From W1P20-047 sp045118335 (GTDB taxonomy: Bacteria > Actinomycetota > Coriobacteriia > Coriobacteriales > Eggerthellaceae), in the NCBI GenBank assembly GCA_045118335.1, contig JBGUXY010000048.1:1-61798 (forward strand): a stretch of DNA of 61,798 nucleotides. Reading direction: 5' to 3'. The position numbers and the translations under genes are program-made. Shown piece after piece: positions 48,657 through 57,516 of this stretch; within the stretch, counting starts at the first letter, position 1; each line of letters starts with the position of its first letter. Below the pieces are notes generated by a model that did no database searches, was not told the DNA's origin, and saw only the letters and a list, made by a program, of their open reading frames with translations.

Positions 48657-49580
48657 CTATTCGAAGCGGCTTATGAAGCCTTCCACGGCAGCGCAGGTCT
48701 CGTCGGGATGCGTGACCGAGCAGATGTGCGGCGCACCCTGGATAAGCGTCCACTCGCAACCGGGGATGAGGTCTACGCCTTCCTTGATGACCCAGGGGCT
48801 GCCTTCGTCGTCGGTACCGGAAAGGGCCATGCAGGGAACCTTGATGTTCTTCACGTCTTCGCGGATATCCCAGTCGCGCATCTTGCCGGTGACCACGAAC
48901 TCGCTGGCACCCTGCATGATCATGTAGCATTCGCCCACATGGGTGAACGCGTACACCAGATGCTCCGGGTAATCCTTCTCGTACATGCCGCAGACGTGGC
49001 GCTTGTAGTACTCGTCGTAGGCAGCGCGAGCCTGGACCGTGTCGTAGTTGCCGGTCTCTTCCGCTTCCTTCAAGGCGAGCTGCATTTCGAGCGGCAGAAA
49101 CTCGATCAGGTGGTTTGCGGCGTCGAGCCAGCTTTGGATGAGCACGGGCGAGCTGTTGATGACGAAGCTGTTCACGCCGGAGTCATCCTTCATCATGCAC
49201 AGCATGCCGAGCATGCCGCCCCAGGAATTGCCGAACAGGTGGATATCGTCGAGGCCGAGGGCCTTGCGCACGGCGTAGAACTCGTTGACCCACAGGTCAT
49301 AGGTGTAGAAGTCTTCGCCCATGCCCTCGCACCACGACTTGCCGCAGCCGATCTGGTCGTAGAAGATAACCTGACGCTGGTACTTATCGGCAATGCGGGC
49401 CAAATCGAGCAGGTAGGAGTGCGTGTCGCCGGGGCCGCCATGCAAGACCAGCAGCGGTTTCTTGCCGGGAGCGCTTTCGCCAACGATCTTCACATAGGTG
49501 CCCTTGTAGTCTTGGGCGGCCAGTTTCTCCTCGTAGCCTTCGGGTACGTAGTCGACGTAGAGTTCCTTGATTTCGGCCAT
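48657..49580 (-). CDS. Proline iminopeptidase-family alpha/beta hydrolase
   Basis: A 307-aa hydrolase with the oxyanion motif VLHGGPGDTHSY, nucleophile GNSWGG, the acid region GTDDEGSP and the catalytic His in GAPHICSVT. This is the layout of prolyl aminopeptidases (S33), which release N-terminal Pro; related enzymes act on other amides or esters. The cap domain is typical in length. No signal peptide. Monocistronic with its own terminator. Confidence 0.88.
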   Translation of the reverse strand: MAEIKELYVDYVPEGYEEKLAAQDYKGTYVKIVGESAPGKKPLLVLHGGPGDTHSYLLDLARIADKYQRQVIFYDQIGCGKSWCEGMGEDFYTYDLWVNEFYAVRKALGLDDIHLFGNSWGGMLGMLCMMKDDSGVNSFVINSSPVLIQSWLDAANHLIEFLPLEMQLALKEAEETGNYDTVQARAAYDEYYKRHVCGMYEKDYPEHLVYAFTHVGECYMIMQGASEFVVTGKMRDWDIREDVKNIKVPCMALSGTDDEGSPWVIKEGVDLIPGCEWTLIQGAPHICSVTHPDETCAAVEGFISRFE

Positions 49581-49653
49581 TGAGAATCCTTTCTCTTGTC
49601 TCGCTCGTCAATAAGCCTGCAAACAGGATACCGCATGTTCCCTCAAAGCGTGC

Positions 49654-49680
49654 CACAACAAAAGCCCACCCTTTGTTGTG
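49654..49680. repeat. 9-bp stem after the acetamidase gene
   Basis: CACAACAAA (49654-49662) and TTTGTTGTG (49672-49680) pair perfectly. It lies just after the minus-strand acetamidase stop, and before the hydrolase gene. Possibly a weak terminator. Confidence 0.45.
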
Positions 49681-49688
49681 ACCTTTGG

Positions 49689-50585
49689 CTAGAACTCGAA
49701 TCCGTAGGCGTCCAGCGCGTATCTGGGCATCTCGAAACGCACGGTCTTCTCGGGGTCGACAACCTGGCATACGCGCAGGTCGCCCACGAGCGAGAAGAGC
49801 ATCGTGAGCTCGTCTTCAGGTGCGCCGGTGCGCTCGTGCACGATGCGCAGCATGTCATGAACCACTTCGTCAACCGCGTCGTCGAGCGTCTCGCGCGAGG
49901 CGATGGTCACGAAATGCGTGTCGTTGACAAGCACGGGATTGGTCAGGTGCAGCTCTGGTCTTGCCGTTAGAGTAACGGTGGCGAACCCAGCGGTCTCGGC
50001 ACCCGATACGCACACTTCGCCGTCGCCCATAACCGAGTGCATGTCGCCGCAGCCGAAGAGCGCGCCATCGCATGCGACGGGGAAGTAGAGCGTGGCTCCC
50101 TTGGTCACGGCCGTGTTGTCCATGTTCCCTCCGTGGCTGCCCGGCGTGCCGCAGTTCACCGGCTCGCCTTCGGGGGCAACGCCGATGACGCCGATCATGG
50201 GCCTTAGCGGAATGTCGAGCTTGTCCGCGAAACGCAGGGTTTCAGCGTCAACTTGGCTGAAGATGGTGCTCCACGCATCGAAAAGCTCGCCGCACACGCC
50301 TTCGTTTTCGCCCGTGCAGGTCACGGCGGTGGGGTCGAACTCGATGTCTTCTATTTTCACCTGCAGCGCGCCGCCAGCCACGGCACCGTTCACGTAAACG
50401 GGCCCGGTAGCGGGGTTGATGCGGTCCCAATCGATGGAGTCGAGCTTGTCTTCGGGGGTCTTCAGCTGGTTGCCGAAGCAGTCCTTCGTGCGGATGCGCA
50501 CGGTTTCCCCGGAATCGACGGTCAGAGCGGGGCCAAGGTCCTTCGAAAACGCATAGAGGACCTTCTCGTCGTTGAGTTCAATCAT
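49689..50585 (-). CDS. Acetamidase/formamidase family protein
   Basis: A 298-aa FmdA/AmdA-type amidohydrolase: GETVRIRTKDCFGNQL, NPATGPVYVNGAVAGGALQVKIEDIE, MIGVIGVAPEGEPVNCGTPGSHGGNMD, TLYFPVACDGALFGCGDMHSVMGDGEV. These enzymes release ammonia from formamide or acetamide. Shorter than the ~400-aa fungal type but normal for bacteria. The start has GAAAGAGGAATC upstream. No nitrogen-control site is obvious. Confidence 0.9.
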   Translation of the reverse strand: MIELNDEKVLYAFSKDLGPALTVDSGETVRIRTKDCFGNQLKTPEDKLDSIDWDRINPATGPVYVNGAVAGGALQVKIEDIEFDPTAVTCTGENEGVCGELFDAWSTIFSQVDAETLRFADKLDIPLRPMIGVIGVAPEGEPVNCGTPGSHGGNMDNTAVTKGATLYFPVACDGALFGCGDMHSVMGDGEVCVSGAETAGFATVTLTARPELHLTNPVLVNDTHFVTIASRETLDDAVDEVVHDMLRIVHERTGAPEDELTMLFSLVGDLRVCQVVDPEKTVRFEMPRYALDAYGFEF

Positions 50586-50648
50586 GTGATTCCTCTTTCT
50601 CGTTTCATGGCATGCGAAAACGAATGCTTTTATCGTAAATTCAGTGTA

Positions 50649-50771
50649 TCAAATGTCGCGTGCGGTTTTCGGGTCGCAGAGGCCTTCTGCGCCCAGCACG
50701 GCGTTTACGATGGCGGTTTCCATTGCCTTGTCGTCTTCTCCCAGGCTGGCGGCGCATACGGTGAACGGCAT
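50649..50771 (-). CDS. Possible 40-aa small protein or gene remnant
   Basis: A minus-strand frame from ATG 50771 to TGA 50649 encodes MPFTVCAASLGEDDKAMETA followed by IVNAVLGAEGLCDPKTARDI. Amino acid composition looks coding, but no ribosome site is seen. It lies 63 bp ahead of the acetamidase on the same strand. It may be a short co-transcribed gene or the tail of a lost one. Confidence 0.28.
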   Translation of the reverse strand: MPFTVCAASLGEDDKAMETAIVNAVLGAEGLCDPKTARDI

Positions 50772-50858
50772 TGTTCAAATCGGCTGGCCCCGACTGTCTT
50801 CCCGTACGACGTTATCGAATCGAAAACGCGCATGAAATGCGCAAACGAGGGAAAAAAG

Positions 50859-50887
50859 TTTGCATGGGGCCGATTGTCTGTTAATAT
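50859..50887 (+). promoter_or_regulatory. Promoter of the tal-rho-sppA-metG run
   Basis: TTTGCA (50859-50864), a 17-nt spacer and TAATAT (50882-50887) lie ~110 bp before the transaldolase. The surrounding stretch is A/T-richer than the genes. Confidence 0.65.
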
Positions 50888-50999
50888 GAATGCGTTCTTG
50901 TTCGCATTGTTCGAACTATTCATTCAAATCCCAGCAAGAAAAGCAGCATGGTTGGTCGCATTGTCACATCCGTGCATGCTGTCATCAAGAGGAGGACCG

Positions 51000-51680
51000 A
51001 TGAAATTCTTTCTGGACACTGCCGATCTGGGCGAAATCGAAGAAGCTGCCAGCTGGGGTGCAATAGCGGGCGTGACCACCAATCCCACGCTTTATGCCAA
51101 GATCGGTGGCAAGCTTTCCGATTTCCATGCTCACATCAAGCGCATCTGCGACATAGTCGATGGCCCCGTGTCAGCTGAAAGCGTTGCCATGACGCGAGAC
51201 GATATCGTTCGCGATGGTTTGGAGCTGGCCGAAATCGCCCCCAACGTGGTGGTGAAAGTCCCCACCATGGTCGAGGGTCTTGCTGCTACCAAGGAGCTGG
51301 CAAAGCATGGCGTGCCAGTGAACATGACGTTGTGCTTCAGCGTGCCGCAGGCGATTCTAGCCGCACGCGCGGGTGCCCGCTACATCAGCCCCTTCATCGG
51401 CCGCTTCGATGACATTTCAGAAGACGGCATCGCCCAAGTGGGAGATATCATCGCCGCCATCAACAACTACGACTTTACGAACAGCACCGTGAATGGCGAG
51501 CAGATCGAAATCATCGCCGCTTCGGTGCGTAGCGCCAACCACGTCACCCAGTGCGCGCTCATGGGTGCCGACATCGCGACGGTGCCTTTCGGCGTGCTGA
51601 AGAAGATGGTGCAACATCCGCTGACCGATCGAGGACTCGATTCCTTCATGAAGGATTGGGAGAAAGTACAGAACGCATGA
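51000..51680 (+). CDS. tal: Transaldolase / fructose-6-phosphate aldolase (short TalB/FSA type)
   Basis: A 226-aa barrel enzyme: MKFFLDTADLGEIEEAASWG, GVTTNPTLYAK, VVKVPTMVEGLAA with the Schiff-base Lys, and ISPFIGRFDDISEDG. This short form moves dihydroxyacetone units in the pentose phosphate route or acts as F6P aldolase. GAGGAGG precedes ATG 51000. The stop overlaps the rho start (ATGA). Confidence 0.93.
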   Translation: MKFFLDTADLGEIEEAASWGAIAGVTTNPTLYAKIGGKLSDFHAHIKRICDIVDGPVSAESVAMTRDDIVRDGLELAEIAPNVVVKVPTMVEGLAATKELAKHGVPVNMTLCFSVPQAILAARAGARYISPFIGRFDDISEDGIAQVGDIIAAINNYDFTNSTVNGEQIEIIAASVRSANHVTQCALMGADIATVPFGVLKKMVQHPLTDRGLDSFMKDWEKVQNA

Positions 51681-53674
51681 GCGAAACCGAAAACACAGCA
51701 ACCACGGCAGTAGAGGCAGCGGCGGCTCCTCCTGCAACCGAAGAGAAGCCGAAACCTCGTCGTGGCCGGCCGCGCAAGGTGGTTGCAGAAGCCGATCAGG
51801 CCGCTGCATCTGCGCCGAGCGCAGAAGCCGGCGAACCTGCCGAAAGAAAGCCCGCGCGTCGAACCCGCCGTACCACGAAGAAAGGCGATGGGGAAGAGGC
51901 GTTGGACCAGGCGGCTTTGGCCGAAAACAAGCCCGCGCGCCGCCGTGTCACGAATGCCGCCGAAGCAACCCAGGAAGCTTCCGAACAAGGAGAAGCTGGG
52001 GAGGCTGCGGCAAAGCCGAAACCCGAGGCTGGCCACAAGCGCGCGGCGAAGCCAAAACCCGAACAGCAGGCTGCAGCGAAGCCGGAGGCCGAACAGCAGG
52101 CCGAGGCGAAGCCGGAGGCAAGACAGCTTGGGGATTCTAAGCCAAAGCCCGAGCAGAAAGCAGCCGAGAATGCGAAACCCGAGGCAGATGCGGCTCCTGC
52201 TGCAGAAACGCCGGAGTCTGCCTCCGATGCTCCTTTGCAAGAGCCCCGCCAGGGCGGCAAGCAGCAGCGACGCCAGCAAAACCAGCAGCGCCAGCAGAAG
52301 AAGGGCAACGACGGAGGCAAGAAGAACAACAACCGTCGCCAACGCCGCCAACACCATTCCAGCCAGCAGAACCGCGAGCCGATGGTCCCGAAGACCTCCA
52401 AAGAAGAACTCGCCAAGCTCAAGGTCGCCGAACTGCGCCAAAAGGCCGTCGAACTCGAAATCGACCACAAGGGCATGCTGAAAGCCGACCTCGTCGAGGC
52501 TGTCTACGAAGCCAGCGTGAGGAAGGAAGGCTTCATCGACGTTTCCGGCGTGCTCGACATCATGTCCGAGGGTTATGGATTCCTGCGAACCGAAGGGTAC
52601 CTGCCCAGCGAGCACGACGTGTACGTGGGTCTTGCCCTGATCAGGCGCAACGGCCTGCGCAAGGGCGATTACGTGAAGGGTCAGGTCCGCCCCGCGCGCG
52701 AAAACGAGAAATATGCCGCCTTGCAGCGCATCGACACCGTGAACGACGTTGCGGTCGACGAGTTGGGACGCCGCCCGCGCTTTGCCGACCTCACCCCGGT
52801 GTATCCCGACGAGCGTCTGCTCATGGAGCATGGCCGCACGTCCATCACCGCGCGCGTCATCGACTTGTCGGCACCCATCGGCAAGGGCCAGCGTGGCCTG
52901 ATCGTCTCACCTCCGAAGGCTGGCAAGACCACGGTGCTCAAAGACATCGCCGCATCAATTTCCGCGAACAACCCCGAAGTGCATCTCATGTGCCTGCTCG
53001 TGGACGAGCGTCCCGAAGAGGTTACCGACATGCAGCGCTCCATCAAGGGCGAGGTCGTGTCCTCTACCTTCGACATGCCTTCAGAAAACCACATCGCGGT
53101 GGCCGAGATGGTAATCGAGCGCGCGAAGCGCCTGGTGGAAAACGGGCGTGACGTCGTGATCCTGCTCGATTCCATCACGCGTCTGGCGCGTGCCTACAAC
53201 CTGGCCCAGCCTGCCAGCGGCCGCATCCTTTCCGGTGGCGTCGACTCCACGGCCCTGTACCCGCCCAAGCGCTTTTTGGGCGCGGCTCGCAATATCGAAC
53301 ATGGCGGGAGTCTTACCATTTTGGCATCGGCGCTCATCGACACGGGCTCGAAGATGGACGAAGTCATCTTCGAAGAGTTCAAGGGCACGGGCAATATGGA
53401 GCTCAAGCTCGACCGTTACCTGGCAGATCGCCGGATCTTTCCGGCTATCGACCCGGTGGCGAGCGGCACGCGCAAAGAAGACCTGCTGCTCGACCCGCAG
53501 GAGGCGCCGCTTATCTGGGCCGTGCGCCGAATCCTTGCGAACATGAACAACACCGAGCGCGCCATGGACATGCTCATCAAGAGCCTGAAGCAGACCGACA
53601 CCAACCAGCAGTTCTTGTTGCGTACTGCAAAGAAGGCGCAGTCGCATCGCATGGACGATAACTTCGAACTCTAG
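51677..53674 (+). CDS. rho: Transcription termination factor Rho with long disordered N-terminus
   Basis: A 665-aa hexameric RNA helicase. Residues 1-235 are low-complexity (Ala, Lys, Pro, Glu, then Gln/Arg/Asn-rich, with imperfect KPEAEQQA-like repeats). The Rho N-domain (TSKEELAKLKVAELRQKAVELEI) and cold-shock RNA-binding part (GVLDIMSEGYGFLRTEGY) follow, then the ATPase with Walker A SPPKAGKTT (~412), YPPKRFLGAARNI (Q-loop) and KGTGNMELKLDR (R-loop). Such insert-like extensions are known in actinobacterial Rho and bind RNA or drive assembly. The ATG at 51677 overlaps the tal stop. Confidence 0.95.
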   Translation: MSETENTATTAVEAAAAPPATEEKPKPRRGRPRKVVAEADQAAASAPSAEAGEPAERKPARRTRRTTKKGDGEEALDQAALAENKPARRRVTNAAEATQEASEQGEAGEAAAKPKPEAGHKRAAKPKPEQQAAAKPEAEQQAEAKPEARQLGDSKPKPEQKAAENAKPEADAAPAAETPESASDAPLQEPRQGGKQQRRQQNQQRQQKKGNDGGKKNNNRRQRRQHHSSQQNREPMVPKTSKEELAKLKVAELRQKAVELEIDHKGMLKADLVEAVYEASVRKEGFIDVSGVLDIMSEGYGFLRTEGYLPSEHDVYVGLALIRRNGLRKGDYVKGQVRPARENEKYAALQRIDTVNDVAVDELGRRPRFADLTPVYPDERLLMEHGRTSITARVIDLSAPIGKGQRGLIVSPPKAGKTTVLKDIAASISANNPEVHLMCLLVDERPEEVTDMQRSIKGEVVSSTFDMPSENHIAVAEMVIERAKRLVENGRDVVILLDSITRLARAYNLAQPASGRILSGGVDSTALYPPKRFLGAARNIEHGGSLTILASALIDTGSKMDEVIFEEFKGTGNMELKLDRYLADRRIFPAIDPVASGTRKEDLLLDPQEAPLIWAVRRILANMNNTERAMDMLIKSLKQTDTNQQFLLRTAKKAQSHRMDDNFEL

Positions 53675-53684
53675 GCGGGTGGCC

Positions 53685-54839
53685 ATGGATAATCAGAACT
53701 TCTATCAGCCATCGGGTCAAGGTTCGTCCCCGTCTCCGCAACAGGCACCGCATGATGCTCCGGCTCCGCCTGCGCAACAGGGGGTGCCGGCTGGGTTCGC
53801 TCCAGGCGCCGCTGCCGCCCAAGTGCGTGATGCGAACCAGGCGCCCGCTCGGCCTGTGTATGCGCAGCCAGCTCCAGCACCTGCTGCAGCTGCAGGGGCC
53901 GGCGTTGCCGTGGCCAAGAAGCGCAACTACGTTCCCATCATCGTCATCTTGGCGCTTGCGGCGCTTATCGTGGTGGGCGTAGCGTCTTGTGCGCACAGCA
54001 TGTCGAAGATCGGCTCTTTTGGCAATGATTCCACCGAGTTCACCTCTGACACCGTGGCGGTGATAACGCTCGATGGAACCATTCAATACGACGGGAGCGC
54101 CTGCAGCCCTGAAGGACTCAAGTTGCTGCTCGACGAAGCCGAGGAAGACGACCACGTGAAAGCCGTGGTACTGCGCGTGAACTCGGGTGGTGGCACTGCC
54201 ACCGCAGGTGAGGAAATGACTACCTACGTGCGCGACTTCAGCAAGCCGGTAGTGGTTTCGAGCGCCGCCATCAACGCGAGCGCCGCCTACGAGATATCGT
54301 CGCAGGCCGACTACATCTACACGGCCAAGACCACCGAGATTGGCGCCATCGGCACGGTGATGCAGGTCACCGATTTCTCTGGATTGCTGGAAAAGCTCGG
54401 TGTGGGTGTCGACAATATCGCGAGTGCCGATAGCAAGGATTCCAGCTACGGGACGCGTCCGCTCACCGAAGAGGAGCGCCAGTACTACCAGGACATGATC
54501 GACGAGATCAACGGCGTGTTCATCGAAAACGTTGCCGAAGGCCGCGGCATGACTGTCGATGAGGCGACCGAGCTGGCAACGGGGCTCACCTGGACCGGCT
54601 TGACCGCGGTTGAAATCGGCGTTGCCGACGAGATCGGAACGCTCGAAGACGCATGCGACAAGGCCGCCGAGCTGGGTGGCTGCGCCGACGATTACGAAGT
54701 CCAGGACCTTTATCTGGGTTACAACGAGATCTACGACTTGCTGGGGCTGTTGTCATACGACGATTCCGGCAGCTATACCGCCGAGGACATCGCCTTGGCC
54801 TTGAAGGAGTTAAGCGAAAATGACGCAACTATCCACTAA
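53685..54839 (+). CDS. sppA: S49-family signal peptide peptidase SppA-like
   Basis: A 384-aa membrane protease. The first ~80 residues are Pro/Gln/Ala-rich, then a single membrane segment (~82-104), then the S49 domain: VAVITLDGTIQYDG, VKAVVLRVNSGGGTATAGEEM, PVVVSSAAINASAAYEISSQADYI (nucleophile Ser), and SADSKDSSYGTRPLT (general-base Lys). It is of the short half-length type (~300 aa domain) that forms octamers and clears signal peptides. Start at ATG 53685; an in-frame GTG at 53679 is possible. Its 3' end overlaps metG by 20 bp. Confidence 0.85.
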   Translation: MDNQNFYQPSGQGSSPSPQQAPHDAPAPPAQQGVPAGFAPGAAAAQVRDANQAPARPVYAQPAPAPAAAAGAGVAVAKKRNYVPIIVILALAALIVVGVASCAHSMSKIGSFGNDSTEFTSDTVAVITLDGTIQYDGSACSPEGLKLLLDEAEEDDHVKAVVLRVNSGGGTATAGEEMTTYVRDFSKPVVVSSAAINASAAYEISSQADYIYTAKTTEIGAIGTVMQVTDFSGLLEKLGVGVDNIASADSKDSSYGTRPLTEEERQYYQDMIDEINGVFIENVAEGRGMTVDEATELATGLTWTGLTAVEIGVADEIGTLEDACDKAAELGGCADDYEVQDLYLGYNEIYDLLGLLSYDDSGSYTAEDIALALKELSENDATIH

Positions 54840-56847
54840 CGTGGCATGGCCCAAGCGTGCGGTTGTGACCGCAGGCATGCCTTACGGCAACAAGCCGCTG
54901 CATTTCGGACACGTGGGCGGGGTGTTCGTTCCTGCCGACTGTTTCGCACGTTTCCTGCGCGATCGCATCGGGGCGACGAACGTCCGATTTGTATCCGGCA
55001 CCGACTGCTTCGGCTCCCCCATAAACGAGGGCTACCGCAAGCTCGTCGAGGCTGGTGAGTTCGAAGGCACGATCGAGGATTACGTCCAGGGAAACCACGA
55101 CAAGCAAAAGGCAACGCTCGACGCCTACGACGTGGAGCTTTCCATCTACGAGGGCAGCAACATCGGCCATGCGGGCGAAGTACACCATCGGGTGAGCGCT
55201 GATTTTATCAAGCGGCTCTACGACAACGGCTATCTCCATCTGCAAGAGACCCTGCAGTTCTACGACGTCGAAGCTCAGACCGTTCTAAACGGCCGTCAGG
55301 TGCAGGGTCGCTGTCCCGTTCAGGGCTGCAAGAGCGAAAAGGCATACGCTGACGAATGCGACCTGGGCCATCAGTACGACCCCGTCGACCTTATTGCGCC
55401 GAGGTCGTCCATCACGGGTGCAACTCCCGAGATGCGTCCCGTGCACAACTGGTATTTCGATCTGCCGGGTTTTGCCGACTATCTGCGCGACTACAACAGC
55501 ATGCTCGAACGGGACGGCAGCGTGCGTCGCGTGGTCACCGACACCGTGAAGGAATTCCTGGTGCCGCCCATCATCTTCGTGAAAAACGAAGCCTACGATC
55601 AATACCTAGAGATCGCCGAAGCCCTGCCCGAGCATGCGTATCGTGCAGCCGAGAAGGGAAAGGCCAGCTTCGAGCTCGAGTTCTTAGACATCGCCGCGCG
55701 CGATGCGGCGCGACCTGTACTGGCGAATGCGGGCATACGCTTCCGCACCGGCAAGGCACTCGTGCCGTTCCGTATCTCGGGCAACATCGATTGGGGCGTT
55801 CCCGTCCCCGAAATTGAAGGCGTGGAAGGTCTGACCGTGTGGTGCTGGCCCGAAAGCCTCTGGGCACCCATATCGTTCACGATGGCTGCCAACGACGAGA
55901 TGGGCTTGCCGCATGACGCGTGGAAAGACTACTGGTGCAGCGACGATGCCACGGTCTACCAGTTCATAGGCCAGGACAATATCTACTTCTATGGAATCGC
56001 TCAGCCAGCGCTTTGGGCTGCCGTGCAGAAAGATAACAAACGCGACCTGCATCCATCCGGTGACGACCTGCGCCAGACGAAGCTCGTGGCGAATTACCAC
56101 ATGCTGCTGGGCAGCAAGAAGGCTTCGTCGAGTGGATCGGTCAAGCCTCCTTCGGCTGACGAGCTGCTGGAATGTTACACCGCCGAGCAGTTACGTGCGC
56201 ATTGGCTTGCCCTGGGTCTCGATCAGCGTTCGGTGGGATTCAAGCCCAAGGCGTTCGAGTCCGACGAGGCCAAGCGCAACGACCCGCGTATTTCCGACCC
56301 GGTGCTCAAGGAAGGAGCCCTGCTCACACGCGTATTCAACCGCCTTGCTCGCAGCTGCCTCTATGAAGCGAAGGGCAAGTTCGGCTGCATGATGCCCATT
56401 GGTGCGGTGTCACCTGACGTCGTCGAGCGTGCACAGGCAGCCATGGTGGCCTACGACCAGACGATGGAAAAGGTCGAGCTGCACTCGATCATGTCCCAGA
56501 TGGACGATTTCATCCGCTATGCCAACAAGTACTGGAGCGATGGTGCCCGTGCGGTAAAAGACGACCCCGACGATTCGCCCGCACGCCGGCAGCTGCTTGT
56601 GGATAGCTGCTACCTGCTGCGTGTGTGTGCGCTGCTCATGCACCCGGTGGTACCACGCGGCACGCAGATGATCTGCGACTATCTGGCGTTCGACCCCGAG
56701 ATGTTTTTCAGCTGGAACGGCGGTTTCGAAAGCCTTGACGAACTGTGTGCTCCCGAAGAGGTTGCCGCTGGCGCTCACCGCGTACGCGAGCTTCCCCCGC
56801 GCACCGACTTCTTCGCCCCGCACCCGAGCCAACTGAAGGAAAAATAG
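54820..56847 (+). CDS. metG: Methionyl-tRNA synthetase with unusual KMSKS region
   Basis: A 675-aa class I synthetase. VTAGMPYGNKPLHFGH (HxGH, residues 28-31) and GTDCFGSPINEG are clear. The zinc knuckle keeps three Cys (CPVQGCKSEKAYADECDLGH) with the fourth position changed to Gly/His. The usual KMSKS reads KASSS (near 434). The anticodon-binding helical region continues to ~640, with no C-terminal tRBD. It joins tRNA-Met and Met. These changes could mark a divergent but working enzyme; no other metG is in view. Followed by a dispersed hairpin (56863-56897). Confidence 0.88.
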   Translation: MTQLSTNVAWPKRAVVTAGMPYGNKPLHFGHVGGVFVPADCFARFLRDRIGATNVRFVSGTDCFGSPINEGYRKLVEAGEFEGTIEDYVQGNHDKQKATLDAYDVELSIYEGSNIGHAGEVHHRVSADFIKRLYDNGYLHLQETLQFYDVEAQTVLNGRQVQGRCPVQGCKSEKAYADECDLGHQYDPVDLIAPRSSITGATPEMRPVHNWYFDLPGFADYLRDYNSMLERDGSVRRVVTDTVKEFLVPPIIFVKNEAYDQYLEIAEALPEHAYRAAEKGKASFELEFLDIAARDAARPVLANAGIRFRTGKALVPFRISGNIDWGVPVPEIEGVEGLTVWCWPESLWAPISFTMAANDEMGLPHDAWKDYWCSDDATVYQFIGQDNIYFYGIAQPALWAAVQKDNKRDLHPSGDDLRQTKLVANYHMLLGSKKASSSGSVKPPSADELLECYTAEQLRAHWLALGLDQRSVGFKPKAFESDEAKRNDPRISDPVLKEGALLTRVFNRLARSCLYEAKGKFGCMMPIGAVSPDVVERAQAAMVAYDQTMEKVELHSIMSQMDDFIRYANKYWSDGARAVKDDPDDSPARRQLLVDSCYLLRVCALLMHPVVPRGTQMICDYLAFDPEMFFSWNGGFESLDELCAPEEVAAGAHRVRELPPRTDFFAPHPSQLKEK

Positions 56848-56862
56848 CGGAATCCCGATTCT

Positions 56863-56897
56863 GGATGAGTTGAGTGTCAAGGGCATTCGACTCATCC
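56863..56897. repeat. Dispersed GGATGAGT/ACTCATCC hairpin, copy 4
   Basis: GGATGAGT (56863-56870) and ACTCATCC (56890-56897) pair perfectly around a 19-nt loop with AAGGGCATTC, nearly the same as the loop of copy 1. It lies 15 bp after the metG stop. Confidence 0.65.
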
Positions 56898-57010
56898 GGG
56901 CGTTTGACTTAGTTTGCGGTAAAAAGCGACATCGATTCGGCTTTCATCACGTATGAGAGCCGAATCAGTGGTATAAAGAAGCCATCGGTAATCGATCGAG
57001 AGGAGGAGCA

Positions 57011-57337
57011 ATGTTTTGTCCTCAATGTGGTACTGATGTGCTCGATGGTTCTGCCATCTGCCCATCATGTGGGGCTCAGCTCAACGCGCAGTCTGCCAAC
57101 GCCACCTATGCTCAGCCTGCTCAGGCCCCTTACGCGCAGCCCGTTCCCTCCAAGCCTCCGGTAGTGGACAGCGGTAGCATCGGATGGGGCATTCTGGGCT
57201 TCTTCATCCCCATCGTAGGCCTAATCCTGTTCTTCGTCTGGCGCAACAACAAGCCCAAGTCCGCGAAGGTTGCCATCATCGGTGCTGCCATCGGCTTCGT
57301 CGTGAATCTCATCATCACGTTCGGCATGGGTTCATGA
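57011..57337 (+). CDS. Zinc-ribbon membrane protein
   Basis: A 108-aa protein beginning with a zinc ribbon (MFCPQCGTDVLDGSAICPSCG), a Pro/Ala/Gln linker, and two membrane segments (GILGFFIPIVGLILFFVWR and VAIIGAAIGFVVNLIITFG). Unknown role. GAGAGGAGGAGC precedes the ATG. It is paralogous to the next gene, which keeps only the membrane part. Confidence 0.75.
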   Translation: MFCPQCGTDVLDGSAICPSCGAQLNAQSANATYAQPAQAPYAQPVPSKPPVVDSGSIGWGILGFFIPIVGLILFFVWRNNKPKSAKVAIIGAAIGFVVNLIITFGMGS

Positions 57338-57360
57338 TGTCGTTGCTCATCTAAGTGGCC

Positions 57361-57398
57361 AGGAGCCGGCTAGCTTGTGCAGCCGGCTCCTTTCATTT
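57361..57398 (+). terminator. Terminator after the zinc-ribbon gene
   Basis: AGGAGCCGGCT (57361-57371) and AGCCGGCTCCT (57381-57391), followed by TTCATTT. Perfect 11-bp stem with a 9-nt loop. Confidence 0.88.
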
Positions 57399-57516
57399 GG
57401 GATTCAAGCTCTGTTTGCCGAGGCTGAATTGCAGTATGCCATGTCATGTCTGCGAAGGTTTTGCTATCATAATGCGTACAGGCCTCTAGAAACTGCAGTA
57501 GAAAGGAAGTGGTCTC

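Noticed and set aside
53679..53684. GTG 53679 as start of sppA
   Set aside because: It adds only two residues; ATG 53685 is the better codon, and neither has a clearly better ribosome site.
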